Below, piece after piece: positions 27,140 to 36,115 of a DNA stretch of 64,000 nt. The position numbers and the translations under genes were made by a program. Every line of letters starts with the position of its first letter. Position 1 is the first letter of the stretch. This DNA comes from Polycyclovorans algicola TG408 (GTDB lineage: Bacteria; Pseudomonadota; Gammaproteobacteria; Nevskiales; Nevskiaceae): contig NZ_JOMH01000001.1 in NCBI RefSeq assembly GCF_000711245.1, positions 2,102,830 through 2,166,829 of the forward strand. The letters are read 5' to 3'. The notes under the pieces were generated by a model. It made no database searches. It had not been told where the DNA came from and was given only the letters and a program-made list of their open reading frames with translations.

Positions 27140-28000
27140 TCAGTCGAAACGCATCGACAAATCGACGGCGTGAACGTGCTTGGTGAGGCCGCCGATGGAG
27201 ATGCGGTCGACACCGGTTTCGGCGATGGCGCGCACCGTCTCCAGCGTTGCGCCGCCGCTGTACTCCAGCAGGGTGCTGCCGCCGGCTGCGCGGTGTTGTC
27301 GGGTCAGTTCGACGGCGGTGCGCAGGTCGGCCAGCGAAAAGTCATCGACCAGCAACACGTCGACGTTGTGGGCCAGTGCCATGTGCGCCTCTTCGAGGGT
27401 CTCGGCCTCGGTCATCAGTGGTACGTCCGCATCGAGGGCACGCGCAGCGCTGATGGCGTTGGCGATGCCGTTGGCGGCACGAATGTGGTTTTCCTTGATC
27501 AAAATGCCGTCGAACAGGCCGATGCGGTGGTTGTGTCCGCCGCCGCAGCGCACCGCATATTTTTGCGCGGTGCGCAGGCCGGGCAGGGTTTTGCGGGTGT
27601 CGACGATGTGCGCTTCGTTACCGGCAACGGCCTTGACGAATTCACGGGTGCGGGTGGCCGTACCCGACAGGGTTTGCAGGAAGTTCAGCGCCGTACGTTC
27701 GCCGGTGAGCAGCGCGCGTGCCGGGCCGGCGAGGGTGAACAGCACGGTGCCAGGCGTGACCTCGTCGCCTTCTGCGACCGCCCATTCGAGACGAACCGCG
27801 GCTGACAGGTGGGCAAACGTTGTATCGACCCAGGCGCGACCGCAGATTACGGCGGCGTCACGGCTGATGACGCGAGCGCGGGCCGGCGCGTTGTCGGTGA
27901 GCAGTGCGGTCCAGTCTTGACCGCCCTGGTCCTCGTCGATGGCGCGTGCCACGACGGTGTCCAGATCATTGACGTAGTCAGGCAACCAAACGCTGGTCAC
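27140..28000 (-). CDS. nadC: Quinolinate phosphoribosyltransferase
   Basis: A 286-residue NadC. The type II PRTase signature is visible in RVVDTRKTLPGLR-like HIVDTRKTLPGLRTAQKYAV, with GGGHNHRIGLFDGILIKENHI and the closing GVDRISIGGLTKHV. It forms nicotinate mononucleotide from quinolinate, completing de novo NAD synthesis with NadA (40166). I start it at GTG 28000, four bases after the argF stop, because the upstream frame would extend into argF. It is thus the second gene of an argF-nadC transcript. Confidence 0.95.
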   Translation of the reverse strand: MTSVWLPDYVNDLDTVVARAIDEDQGGQDWTALLTDNAPARARVISRDAAVICGRAWVDTTFAHLSAAVRLEWAVAEGDEVTPGTVLFTLAGPARALLTGERTALNFLQTLSGTATRTREFVKAVAGNEAHIVDTRKTLPGLRTAQKYAVRCGGGHNHRIGLFDGILIKENHIRAANGIANAISAARALDADVPLMTEAETLEEAHMALAHNVDVLLVDDFSLADLRTAVELTRQHRAAGGSTLLEYSGGATLETVRAIAETGVDRISIGGLTKHVHAVDLSMRFD

Positions 28001-28004
28001 CGGC

Positions 28005-28898
28005 TTATTTCCACAACCATTCGAGCAGGGCCATCTGCGCCCAGAGGCGGTTCTCGGCCTCGTCCCAAACCACCGATTGCGGGCCATCGATGACGTCGGC
28101 ACTGACCTCTTCGCCGCGATGGGCGGGCAGGCAGTGCATGAACAGCGCGTCGCGCTTGGCCTTGGCCATCAGCGTGCTGTCGACCTGATAGGCGGCGAAG
28201 GCCTTGAGGCGGCGCTGGGTTTCAGCTTCGTGGCCCATGCTGGTCCAGGTGTCGGTGACCACCAGATCGGCGTCGCGTACGGCGGCTTCAGCGCTGCCGA
28301 CCAATTCGACCGGGCCACCGGTTTCGCGCACCACCGCAGCATCTGGCCCAAACCCCACGGGGCAGGCGATGCGCAGGGTGAAATCGAGCAGGCGTGCTGC
28401 CTCGATCCAGGAGTGGCAGACGTTGTTGCCGTCACCCACCCAGGCGACGGTGCGGCCGCGCGGATCGCCGCGATGCTCGGTCCAGGTCTGCAGGTCGGCG
28501 AGTAGTTGGCAGGGGTGGTGCAGCTCGGACAGACCGTTGATGACCGGCACCCGTGACAGGCGGGCAAGTTCAACCTGATCGGCCTGCGAGTTGTTACGAA
28601 TCATGATGGCGTCGCACATGCGCGACAGCACGCGGGCGGTGTCGGCCAGCGGTTCGTCGCGGCCGATCTGGGTGCTGCCGGCCTGCAGGAAAAGCGCGTG
28701 CCCCCCGAACTTGGCCATGCCCGACTCGAAGCTGACCCGGGTGCGCGTCGAATTCTTGGTAAAGATCATCGCCAGGGTGCGCCCGGCAAACGGCCGCGCG
28801 GCAATGGGTGGCGCGGCTTTCAGAGCGGATGCGCGGCGCAGGACCTGCCGCAACTCGTCGGCGCTCAGGTTCGACAGCTTCAACAAATGGCGGGTCAT
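28005..28898 (-). CDS. argF: Ornithine carbamoyltransferase
   Basis: A 297-residue OTCase. Carbamoyl-phosphate binding residues are in KNSTRTRVSFE, HHPCQLLADL follows at about 128, and the ornithine-binding HCLPAHRGEEV is near residue 255. It makes citrulline for arginine biosynthesis. The length is that of the anabolic enzyme. No carbamoyltransferase neighbours or arginine-deiminase genes adjoin it, consistent with an anabolic role. Confidence 0.96.
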   Translation of the reverse strand: MTRHLLKLSNLSADELRQVLRRASALKAAPPIAARPFAGRTLAMIFTKNSTRTRVSFESGMAKFGGHALFLQAGSTQIGRDEPLADTARVLSRMCDAIMIRNNSQADQVELARLSRVPVINGLSELHHPCQLLADLQTWTEHRGDPRGRTVAWVGDGNNVCHSWIEAARLLDFTLRIACPVGFGPDAAVVRETGGPVELVGSAEAAVRDADLVVTDTWTSMGHEAETQRRLKAFAAYQVDSTLMAKAKRDALFMHCLPAHRGEEVSADVIDGPQSVVWDEAENRLWAQMALLEWLWK

Positions 28899-28926
28899 GG
28901 GCCGTCGCTCACGGGTCGAATGAAAT

Positions 28927-28952
28927 GAAAAAGGCCGCGCCAGAGCGCGGCC
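28927..28952 (-). terminator. Rho-independent terminator of sodB
   Basis: On the minus strand GGCCGCGC and GCGCGGCC form a perfect 8-base stem with a 4-base loop, followed by TTTTT. It is 24 bases past the sodB stop and before the argF start, so it isolates sodB. Confidence 0.85.
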
Positions 28953-28975
28953 TTTGAAGCCAACATTGTCGCTGA

Positions 28976-29551
28976 TCAGCCGAGATTCTTCTCGACAAAG
29001 TCCCAGTTGACCAACGCCCAGTAATGTTCGAGGTAGGTCGGACGGGCGTTGCGGTAGTCAATGTAGTAAGCGTGCTCCCACACATCGGCGGTCAGCAGCG
29101 GCTTCTTGCCAGCGGTCAGCGGATTGCCGGCGCCGGTGGTGGTGGTGATTTCCAGGCTACCGTCGCTGTTCTGCACCAGCCAGGCCCAACCGGAGCCGAA
29201 GGTGCCGATGGCCGCTTCGGTGAACTGCTTCTTGAAGTCGTCGAGACCACCGAAGGCCTTGACCAGCGCGTCGGTGACTTTCTTACCGGGCGTGGTTGGC
29301 GTCGGTGACAGGCCGTTCCAGAAAAAGGTGTGGTTCCAGACCTGGGCGGCATTATTGAAAATCTTGCCACTCGATTTCTTGACGATGTCTTCGAGGCTGG
29401 CGTTTTCAAATTCGGTGCCGGCAATCAGCTTGTTGCCATTGTCCACGTAGGCCTTGTGATGCTTGCCGTAGTGGTATTCCAGCGTTTCCTTGGACATGTG
29501 CGGCGCGAGGGCGTCGAGGGCATAGGGCAATTCGGGAAGGGTCAAAGCCAT
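28976..29551 (-). CDS. sodB: Iron superoxide dismutase
   Basis: A 191-residue Fe/Mn-type SOD. Metal ligands are His27 in EYHYGKHH, His in WNHTFFWNG, and Asp and His in DVWEHAYYIDY. The AAQVWNHTFFW sequence, with Gln before the second ligand, is the iron-type signature. It dismutates superoxide in the cytoplasm. Monocistronic, with its own terminator; divergent from anbu. Confidence 0.97.
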   Translation of the reverse strand: MALTLPELPYALDALAPHMSKETLEYHYGKHHKAYVDNGNKLIAGTEFENASLEDIVKKSSGKIFNNAAQVWNHTFFWNGLSPTPTTPGKKVTDALVKAFGGLDDFKKQFTEAAIGTFGSGWAWLVQNSDGSLEITTTTGAGNPLTAGKKPLLTADVWEHAYYIDYRNARPTYLEHYWALVNWDFVEKNLG

Positions 29552-29732
29552 GGCATTGAGTCTCTTGATTGGTGCGGGCGGAAATAGCTGGCGAAATCAG
29601 TCATCAGGCCAGTGCGGCGCATGAGGTTAGGGGACCAAACGGTGTTTTTCAACCGATGATGCTTGGGATGGTTGAACGTGGCACAGCGTATGCTAATGGA
29701 CCTGAACGCGTCCGGTTTCGAGACCCCCTGCA

Positions 29733-30554
29733 ATGACTTACTGCCTTGCCATCCGTGTCAATGACGGCTTGGTTTTTGCGGCCGATACGCGCACCAGTGC
29801 GGGTCTCGACGACGTGCGCACCTACAACAAGATGCATCACTTCGAGGTGGCGGGCGAGCGTAGCTTCGTGATGCTGTCGGCGGGAAACCTTGCAACCACC
29901 CAGTCGATTTTGGTGCAGCTGGAGCGCGACTGGAGTGCCAGCGACGGTCGCAATTCGCTCAAAACCCTGTTTCACATGTTTGACGTGGCCGAATACGTGG
30001 GCCAGGTCTCGGTTAAGGCGCAGCGTGAAGCGGCGCACGGCAACACCACCGGCGACTTCCGTTCCACGGTGATTCTAGGGGGGCAGATTCTCGGCGAAGC
30101 GCCGGCGCTGTACCTCATCTACCCCGAAGGCAACTGCATCTCTGCCAGCCCCGAGACCCCGTACCTGCAAATCGGTGAGCACAAGTACGGCAAGCCGATT
30201 CTCGACCGCATTATCCGCCCGGCCACGCAGATCGAAGACGCGGCGCGCTGTGCGCTGGTGAGCCTCGATTCAACGATGAAGTCCAACCTGACGGTGGGTC
30301 CGCCGTTGGACGTGGCCATCATTCGTCGCGATTCGTTCCGTATGGACCATCGCCTGCGCCTGGATCTGGACACGCCGTTTTATGCCGACCTGAAGCGGGC
30401 GTGGGGCGAGCGTCTGGAGCAGGTTTTCGGCTTGTTGCCCAAGTTTGACTGGGAGGTGCCAGCCGCTGCCTCTGCAGGCGTGCCGACCATGGCGCAGCCG
30501 CAACAGCAACAACAGCAGGTCGTGCCGCCGGTGGTGCCGCGCTTCGAGAATTGA
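29733..30554 (+). CDS. anbu: Anbu-type bacterial proteasome homologue
   Basis: A 273-residue Ntn hydrolase of the Anbu (BPH) group. After Met removal Thr2 of MTYCLAIRVNDGLVFAADTR is the expected nucleophile, and Asp and Lys of the proteasome catalytic set are in ADTRTS and YNKMHHF. The core ends at about 245, followed by a Gln/Pro-rich tail with six consecutive Gln. Anbu forms helical or ring assemblies of uncertain peptidase activity. In other bacteria it occurs with alpha-E, ATP-grasp and transglutaminase-like genes; the first two follow here on the opposite strand, convergent with eight bases between stops. Confidence 0.93.
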   Translation: MTYCLAIRVNDGLVFAADTRTSAGLDDVRTYNKMHHFEVAGERSFVMLSAGNLATTQSILVQLERDWSASDGRNSLKTLFHMFDVAEYVGQVSVKAQREAAHGNTTGDFRSTVILGGQILGEAPALYLIYPEGNCISASPETPYLQIGEHKYGKPILDRIIRPATQIEDAARCALVSLDSTMKSNLTVGPPLDVAIIRRDSFRMDHRLRLDLDTPFYADLKRAWGERLEQVFGLLPKFDWEVPAAASAGVPTMAQPQQQQQQVVPPVVPRFEN

Positions 30555-30561
30555 GTCGGGC

Positions 30562-31491
30562 TTAGGCCTTGAAGTAGGCGTCCGCCAGGGTTACGTCCAG
30601 CGCAGCCAGCCCCGCCTGCAGGTCATTCATGACCCCATGCAGATTGCCGGTGACCAGTGCCAGCGGGTCGAGGTCCTGGATGCGGCCCAACAGGCGCTCG
30701 CAGTGGCGCAACACGGCATCGTTGCCCGGCAATGAGCGCAGTTCGGCGCGGGCAACCGTGAGGCTGAAAGACATGCTGCGCGGAAAGTCGGGGTTTTGCA
30801 GCAGGAAGCGCAGCACGCGGGTGCCGGTGATGCGGCCACGGCCGTAGCGGCGATACATGTGGTACGCCGACAGGCTGTGCAGCACCGCCATCCACTGGCT
30901 GTTGCGGAACGGGCTCGGCGCCGTGGCGTCATCAATGGCGAGCAGCGGGCTGGAGCGCACGTCGATGATGCGGCTGGTCATGTCGGCCTGCTCAATGGCC
31001 TGGCCCAGGCTCAGGAAGCAGTGCGCCAGGTCACGGCTCATGGCGGTGTTGAGCAGACCGTTGATGGCCATGCAGCCGTCAATGACCCCATCAAGCACGC
31101 GCTGACGGGACAACCGGTTGTGCGCCGAAGTGCCCTCAAGCTGCAGGCGGTAGTGCAGGCTGTTCAGGCGCTCCCAGACATCGCGCGGGACCCGATCACG
31201 CAGGGAGCGCAGCAGGCTGCGCGCACGATTGATGCAGTAGAACGCCGAAACCGGCGAGGTCAGGTCGACCACCAGCCGCTCGATGGCCGCGTATTCACCG
31301 CCGTCGGATTCAAGCTCGATGTCGAGCAGTGGCTTGCCGGTGACGGCGACGATGGGCCCCCAGCCGACCTCGACCTCGCGCGGTAGATCCAGCAGGAAAT
31401 GAGCATGGGCGCTGACCAGTCGCGCAGTGTTCTCGGCGCGGCGAAGGTAGCGGGCGAACCAGTAGAGATCATCGGCGACACGCGAGAGCAT
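30562..31491 (-). CDS. Alpha-E domain protein (DUF403)
   Basis: A 309-residue all-helical Alpha-E protein. Family features are the opening MLSRVADDLYWFARYLRRAENTAR (shown here as 20-residue start MLSRVADDLYWFARYLRRAE) and internal His/Glu-rich helices such as SLGQAIEQADMTSRIIDVRS. It partners a circularly permuted ATP-grasp ligase in loci linked to Anbu; the pair may make a peptide-like modification. The ATG overlaps the ATP-grasp gene's stop (ATGA), showing coupled translation. Confidence 0.9.
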   Translation of the reverse strand: MLSRVADDLYWFARYLRRAENTARLVSAHAHFLLDLPREVEVGWGPIVAVTGKPLLDIELESDGGEYAAIERLVVDLTSPVSAFYCINRARSLLRSLRDRVPRDVWERLNSLHYRLQLEGTSAHNRLSRQRVLDGVIDGCMAINGLLNTAMSRDLAHCFLSLGQAIEQADMTSRIIDVRSSPLLAIDDATAPSPFRNSQWMAVLHSLSAYHMYRRYGRGRITGTRVLRFLLQNPDFPRSMSFSLTVARAELRSLPGNDAVLRHCERLLGRIQDLDPLALVTGNLHGVMNDLQAGLAALDVTLADAYFKA

Positions 31492-32951
31492 CAGGCGTTC
31501 CCCCCGCTGTCGACCACCCAGGTGTCTTTGGCGCCACCGCCCTGACTGGAGTTGACCACCAGTGACCCACGCACCATGGCCACGCGGGTCAGGCCGCCCA
31601 TGGTCACGTCTTCATGGCCGGCTCGCGACAGGATGAAGGGCCGCAGGTCGAGGTGGCGGGGTTCGACACTGCCATCGGCCATCAGGATCGGGGCTGTTGA
31701 TAATGACAGTGTCGGCTGCGCCATGTAGTTGCGCGGATTGGCACGGATCAGGTCGGCGAAATGCGCACGCTCATCGGCGGTGGAACGTGGGCCGATCAAC
31801 ATGCCATAACCACCGGACTCATTCGCCGGCTTGACCACCAGCTTGTCGAGATTGGCGATCACGTGGTCGCACTCCTTGCGGTCCATGCAGCGAAAGCTCG
31901 GCACATTGGGCAGCTTGGCGTCCTCGCCAAGGTAGTACTTGATCATTTCCGGCACGTAGCTGTAGATCACTTTGTCGTCGGCCACGCCCGCACCCGGCGC
32001 ATTCGCAATGGCGACCTTGCCCTTGAGCCAGGCGCGCATCAGGCCGCGGACACCCAGCATCGAGTCTTCGCGAAACGCCTCGGGATCGATGAACAGGTCG
32101 TCGACCCGGCGGTAGACCACATCGACGCGGGTGGCACCATCCACTGTTCGCATATACAAACAATCATCGCTGTCGACATACAGATCCGGGCCGATGACCA
32201 ACTCAATGCCCATTTGCTGCGCCAACCAGGCGTGTTCGAAGTAGGCGCTGTTGTAGATGCCCGGTGTCAGCAAAACGATGGTCGGATCATCGCCCTGGCG
32301 GGGACTGAGGTCGGCGAGCGTCTCGAACAAATGCGTTGCGTAGTCATCCACCGGCAAAATATTGATGGCTTTGAACAGCTCCGGGAAGACCCGCTTGCTG
32401 ATCATTCGGTTCTCGACCATGTATGACACCCCGCTGGGGACCCGCAGGTTGTCTTCCAGTACGAAGAGCGTGCCATTGCCGTCTCGAACGAGATCCGAAC
32501 CGCAGATGTGCGCCCACAGATCACCCGGCGGACGGTGTCCGACGCACTGCGGTCTGAAGTTGACCGAATCGGCGAGCACCTCGGGTGGGACCACGCCGGC
32601 CTTGAGGATGCGCTGGTCGGCGTAGATGTCGGCGATGAAATGGTTCAGCGCCCGGGCGCGTTGGCGCAGACCTTCGGCGGTGCGCATCCATTCACGCGAG
32701 TCGATGACGCGGGGAATGATGTCGAATGGCCACGCGCGGTCGACGTTTTGCCCTTCGGTGTAGACCGTGAAGCTGATGCCCATGACGCGAATCGCGAGCT
32801 CTGCGGCCAGACGGTGCTGTTCGAGCTCTTCAGCCGATTTGCCTCGCAAATGGTCGACGAGTGCCGCCGCCGCGCGACGCGGGGTGCCGTCGGCTGCAAA
32901 CAGTTCGTCGTAGGTGAGGTCTGCCGGGTACTGCTGCCAGTCAAGGGCCAT
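31491..32951 (-). CDS. Circularly permuted type 2 ATP-grasp protein
   Basis: A 486-residue protein of the DUF404/DUF407 ATP-grasp family. Typical blocks are RALNHFIADIYADQRIL, GHRPPGDLWAHICGSDLVRD, EDNLRVPSGVSYM, GIYNSAYFEHAWLAQQMG and LVVKPANESGGYGM, the last near the nucleotide site. Such enzymes are predicted carboxylate-amine ligases. ATG 32951 gives the normal N-terminus (MALDWQQYPADLTYDELF); the longer frame to 33077 is rejected. It forms one transcript with the alpha-E gene. Confidence 0.92.
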   Translation of the reverse strand: MALDWQQYPADLTYDELFAADGTPRRAAAALVDHLRGKSAEELEQHRLAAELAIRVMGISFTVYTEGQNVDRAWPFDIIPRVIDSREWMRTAEGLRQRARALNHFIADIYADQRILKAGVVPPEVLADSVNFRPQCVGHRPPGDLWAHICGSDLVRDGNGTLFVLEDNLRVPSGVSYMVENRMISKRVFPELFKAINILPVDDYATHLFETLADLSPRQGDDPTIVLLTPGIYNSAYFEHAWLAQQMGIELVIGPDLYVDSDDCLYMRTVDGATRVDVVYRRVDDLFIDPEAFREDSMLGVRGLMRAWLKGKVAIANAPGAGVADDKVIYSYVPEMIKYYLGEDAKLPNVPSFRCMDRKECDHVIANLDKLVVKPANESGGYGMLIGPRSTADERAHFADLIRANPRNYMAQPTLSLSTAPILMADGSVEPRHLDLRPFILSRAGHEDVTMGGLTRVAMVRGSLVVNSSQGGGAKDTWVVDSGGNA

Positions 32952-33094
32952 GGTTGAAAATTGTTCGTGTTGTGGCGTGTCGCTAGCAAAGCATGGGCCA
33001 TTACTTGCGAGAAAGTCACCCGAGGGTGGTGGAGTGGCGAAGCGTCGTACCGCACTATAGTCGCCACTGGCTGCCACTCACCTGAATTTTGACG

Positions 33095-33526
33095 ATGAAA
33101 ACCGCCATGCCGCGCTGGCTCACCGTGCTGATCCTGCTGGCCGCTGCCGCATTCTGGTGGGTCGATTCTTCCGAGCTTGCGCGTCCGGGCATCAACGACA
33201 CGTCGGTGGCCAACCGGGTCGAGACCGGGTCGTCGTCGGTCAATGTGTCAGCGGGGTTTTTGCCGCGCGAGGCGCTGCGTACGGTGGACCGCATCATCGC
33301 CGGTGGGCCGCACCCCTATCCGCAGGACGGCACGGTCTTCTTCAACCGCGAGGCACTGCTGCCCGACCGGGCGCGCGGCCATTACCGTGAGTTCACCGTT
33401 GACACACCGGGGCTGGACCATCGCGGCGCGCGCCGTATCGTCACCGGCGGCAACCCGCCGCGCCACTGGTATTACACCGATGACCATTACCAAAGCTTCC
33501 GGGCCTTCGAGGTGACCTCGCCATGA
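33095..33526 (+). CDS. Secreted or anchored barnase-type ribonuclease
   Basis: A 143-residue guanyl-specific ribonuclease (N1/T1/barnase family, PF00545). Residues 1-26 are a signal or membrane anchor (RWLTVLILLAAAAFWWV). The catalytic domain at about 60-140 has the barnase-like general base Glu in HYREFTVDT, Arg in RGARRIVTG and the general acid His in YYTDDHYQSFR. It should cut RNA after guanine in the periplasm or outside. A barstar gene overlaps its stop, giving cytoplasmic protection. Confidence 0.9.
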   Translation: MKTAMPRWLTVLILLAAAAFWWVDSSELARPGINDTSVANRVETGSSSVNVSAGFLPREALRTVDRIIAGGPHPYPQDGTVFFNREALLPDRARGHYREFTVDTPGLDHRGARRIVTGGNPPRHWYYTDDHYQSFRAFEVTSP

Positions 33527-33909
33527 GTCTGCTGCAAGTCGACGATCTGCCCGCCCTGCGCAGCCGTTTGCGCGACGCCGGGGTGGCCGCCATCGAGCTG
33601 GACCTGAGCGGTTGCGACAGCAAGGCCAGCCTGATGCAGCGCTGCGCAGCGCATCTGCAGTTGCCCGCCGGCTTTGGTCATAACTGGGACGCCCTCAACG
33701 ACGCGCTGCGCGAAGGTCTGCTGGCACAGCATGCGCAGCGCGGACTCGGTGTGGTCATCATCACCGGTAGCGAGACGCTTTCGCGTGCCGCGCCGGCGGT
33801 GGTTTCGACCCTGCAAGCGCTGTTGCTTGAGCTCACCACGAGTTTTGATTCCGAGACCTGCCTGGCCTACTGGGTCGCGCCGGCGTCGCGCGGCGGGTCT
33901 CCCCGATGA
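33523..33909 (+). CDS. Barstar-family ribonuclease inhibitor
   Basis: A 128-residue barstar (PF01337). The diagnostic helix-turn is in LQLPAGFGHNWDALNDAL, near barstar's interface, with acidic residues Asp-Leu-Ser-Gly-Cys-Asp ahead of it. It lacks a signal peptide and should bind the cognate RNase inside the cell. The ATGA overlap with the RNase gene ties inhibitor to enzyme production. The extra C-terminal 12 residues are not conserved in barstar. Confidence 0.92.
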   Translation: MSLLQVDDLPALRSRLRDAGVAAIELDLSGCDSKASLMQRCAAHLQLPAGFGHNWDALNDALREGLLAQHAQRGLGVVIITGSETLSRAAPAVVSTLQALLLELTTSFDSETCLAYWVAPASRGGSPR

Positions 33910-34685
33910 ACATTGGCCTGCTGGTCATCGGAGACGAGATTCTCAGCGGCAAGCGCGAAGACCGGCACCTGCCCAAGGTCATCGCGCTGCTCGCCGAGCG
34001 CGGGCTGGCGCTGGCCTACGCGCGGTTCATTGGCGACGACCGCGCTGCCATCGCCGCCGCGATGCGTGAGGCGCGCGCGGCGGGGGATCTGCTGCTGTCT
34101 TGCGGCGGCATTGGCGCCACACCGGATGACTGCACCCGGCAAGCCGCGGCAGCCGCGTATGAGCAGCCCCTGCAGCGCCACCCCGAAGGCGAGGCGCTGA
34201 TCCTCGCCGAATACGGCGCGCGGGCCTTGCCCAATCGGGTGTTGATGGCCGACTTTCCGCGTGATGCCCGGTTGATTCCCAACCCGGTCAACCGGGTCGC
34301 GGGATTCTCGGTGGGGGACCTGCACTGCGTTCCAGGCTTTCCGGAAATGGCCTGGCCGATGCTGGTCTGGGTGCTCGACACGCTGTATCCGCATCTGCAT
34401 CACCACGCCCCACAGGTGGAATACCGCTTGCGGGTCATGGGCACGGCGGGCGAGGGCGATCTGCTGGACCTGATGGAGGCGACACTGGCTGCGCACCCCG
34501 GCCTGAAGCTGTCGAGCCTGCCGTGTCGCGGCGATGCCCGGCGGGCACGGCACATCGAGTTTGGGTTCAAGGGCTCGGAGGCATTGGCCCGAGCGGCATT
34601 CACCCACTTTTTGGCCGGCCTCAGCAATGACCCCGCCGTGACCGAAATCCAGTTGATCGACGCGCCACCAGAGCCGTCGGTGTAG
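33906..34685 (+). CDS. CinA/MoaB-like molybdopterin-binding domain protein
   Basis: A 259-residue COG1058 protein with the molybdopterin-binding (MoCF) fold: LLVIGDEILSGKREDRH at the start, LLLSCGGIGATPDDCT for the cofactor-site loop, and the VPGFPEMAWPMLVWVLDTL block. It corresponds to the N-terminal half of CinA without the amidase (PncC) domain. Bacterial CinA N-terminal domains hydrolyse ADP-ribose and related nucleotides; activity here is inferred. It overlaps the barstar stop by four bases, an unexplained linkage. Confidence 0.88.
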   Translation: MNIGLLVIGDEILSGKREDRHLPKVIALLAERGLALAYARFIGDDRAAIAAAMREARAAGDLLLSCGGIGATPDDCTRQAAAAAYEQPLQRHPEGEALILAEYGARALPNRVLMADFPRDARLIPNPVNRVAGFSVGDLHCVPGFPEMAWPMLVWVLDTLYPHLHHHAPQVEYRLRVMGTAGEGDLLDLMEATLAAHPGLKLSSLPCRGDARRARHIEFGFKGSEALARAAFTHFLAGLSNDPAVTEIQLIDAPPEPSV

Positions 34686-34688
34686 GGC

Positions 34689-35570
34689 TCAAATCGGCGA
34701 CGGTGCGACACGCTTGCGGCCGGCGCTGAGACTCAGGCCCACGCACAGGCTGATCACCAGGGCGGCGCCGAGCAGGGCCCGCAGGCTCAGGGTTTCTTGC
34801 CAGATCAGCCACGCCAATGCCGCCGAGACCGGCACCGACGCATAGCTGAAGGTGCCCACCCACGCCGCCGGGGCGCTCCCGTAGGCGCGGGTCATGCACA
34901 GCTGCCCCAGGGTGGCCACCGCCCCGGCGCCGATCATCAGCAGTGCCTGCATCGGGGTCGGTGTCACCCAGGCCCAGAACAGCGGCACGGCCGAGATCAG
35001 GCTGGCAATGAGCGCGAAATACATGACGATGCGCGGTGCCGGTTCGGTGTCGGAAATGCGCCGAATGCCGACCATCGCCACCGCGCCGAGAAATCCGGAT
35101 GCGGCGCCGATCAGGGTGCCGACCAGCGAGCCGCCGCCGAGACCACGCGGGTCCACCATCAATGCGATACCGACGAAGCCCAGTGCCACTGCTGCCCAGA
35201 CCGTGGCGCCGGGACGCTCGCCCAACCACGCCCAGGCGATGAAGGGAATGAACAGCGGCATGGAGTACGTCAGCAGCATGGCCTTGGCCAATGGCACCGT
35301 GCCCAGGGCGTAGAAAAAGCAGTACATGGCAGCGATACCAAAGCCGGCGCGCAGCAGATGGCCGCCCCAACGACGGGTCGCCAGCGCCTGTTTGACGCCC
35401 AGTCGCAGTGCCCAAGGGGTGAGAATGACCAGCCCGATGATGCAGCGGGTGAAGACGATCATCTCGTTCGGCATGCCGGCCGACGCGGCCTTGATCAGCG
35501 CACCCATCAGCGAAAAGGCAATGGCGGCTTGGAGGGCGAAGTAGGCGCCCTGGCGGGGGTTGTCTGGCAT
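34689..35570 (-). CDS. EamA/DMT-family transporter
   Basis: A ten-helix transporter of the drug/metabolite superfamily with two EamA repeats, each with the pattern AIAFSLMGALIKAAS or AASGFLGAVAMVGIRR and a later YALGTVPLAKAMLLTYSMP-type helix. It exports an unknown metabolite or amino acid. I set the start at ATG 35570 (293 residues), near the first helix; the frame is open to 35645 and would add 25 basic residues. No ribosome site is clear for either. It is convergent with the CinA-like gene. Confidence 0.85.
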   Translation of the reverse strand: MPDNPRQGAYFALQAAIAFSLMGALIKAASAGMPNEMIVFTRCIIGLVILTPWALRLGVKQALATRRWGGHLLRAGFGIAAMYCFFYALGTVPLAKAMLLTYSMPLFIPFIAWAWLGERPGATVWAAVALGFVGIALMVDPRGLGGGSLVGTLIGAASGFLGAVAMVGIRRISDTEPAPRIVMYFALIASLISAVPLFWAWVTPTPMQALLMIGAGAVATLGQLCMTRAYGSAPAAWVGTFSYASVPVSAALAWLIWQETLSLRALLGAALVISLCVGLSLSAGRKRVAPSPI

Positions 35571-35694
35571 GCGGCGCGCAGCATGCCGATTTAACCTTGG
35601 CCCGTCGAGCCAAAACCGCACCATCAGGCCTTGAAAGCGGGTCATTACGCCCCACTCATTCGACTTGACTCACAGCCCCTGCGGAGCCGCTTCG

Positions 35695-36030
35695 ATGCCG
35701 ATCTATGAATATCAGTGCGCCCGTTGCGGCGTGACCCGTGAGGTGCTGCACAAGATCAGCGAAGTCCCGAAGGTCGAGTGTGCCCATTGCGAGGGCGAAG
35801 TGCTGCAGCGGCTTGTCAGTGCTGCGGCCTTTCGGCTCAAGGGCGGCGGCTGGTACGAAACCGACTTCAAGTCCGACAAGGACAAGCAGCGCAACCTCGC
35901 CGGCGACAGCGGTGGCGACGCCGCGCCCACATCAACCGCAGCCGCCGACAAGCCTGCCGCCAAGGCCGAGCCCAAACCGAGTGCGCCCGCAGCAACACCC
36001 GCCGCCGCACCTGCGGCCGGCGCCAGTTGA
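35695..36030 (+). CDS. FmdB-family zinc ribbon protein
   Basis: A 111-residue FmdB/regulatory zinc ribbon. The N-terminal MPIYEYQCARCG and CAHCEGEV supply a two-Cys-pair zinc ribbon, followed by AAAFRLKGGGWYETDFK, the family's signature. The last 45 residues are low-complexity Ala/Pro/Lys. In many gammaproteobacteria fmdB precedes DUF502 and aspS as here. Function is unknown. Confidence 0.93.
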   Translation: MPIYEYQCARCGVTREVLHKISEVPKVECAHCEGEVLQRLVSAAAFRLKGGGWYETDFKSDKDKQRNLAGDSGGDAAPTSTAAADKPAAKAEPKPSAPAATPAAAPAAGAS

Positions 36031-36115
36031 ATCTTTTTGCCGATTGCCCGGACCCTGACCGTTCAGTTTTGGTGCGAGACACTGCGCGACCGTCAACCCG
36101 TTTATCGTGAGGCCC

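Noticed and set aside
31491-33077. Longer start for the ATP-grasp gene at 33077
   Set aside because: The extra 42 residues are not family-like and would overlap the promoter region of the ribonuclease gene; ATG 32951 gives the expected N-terminus.
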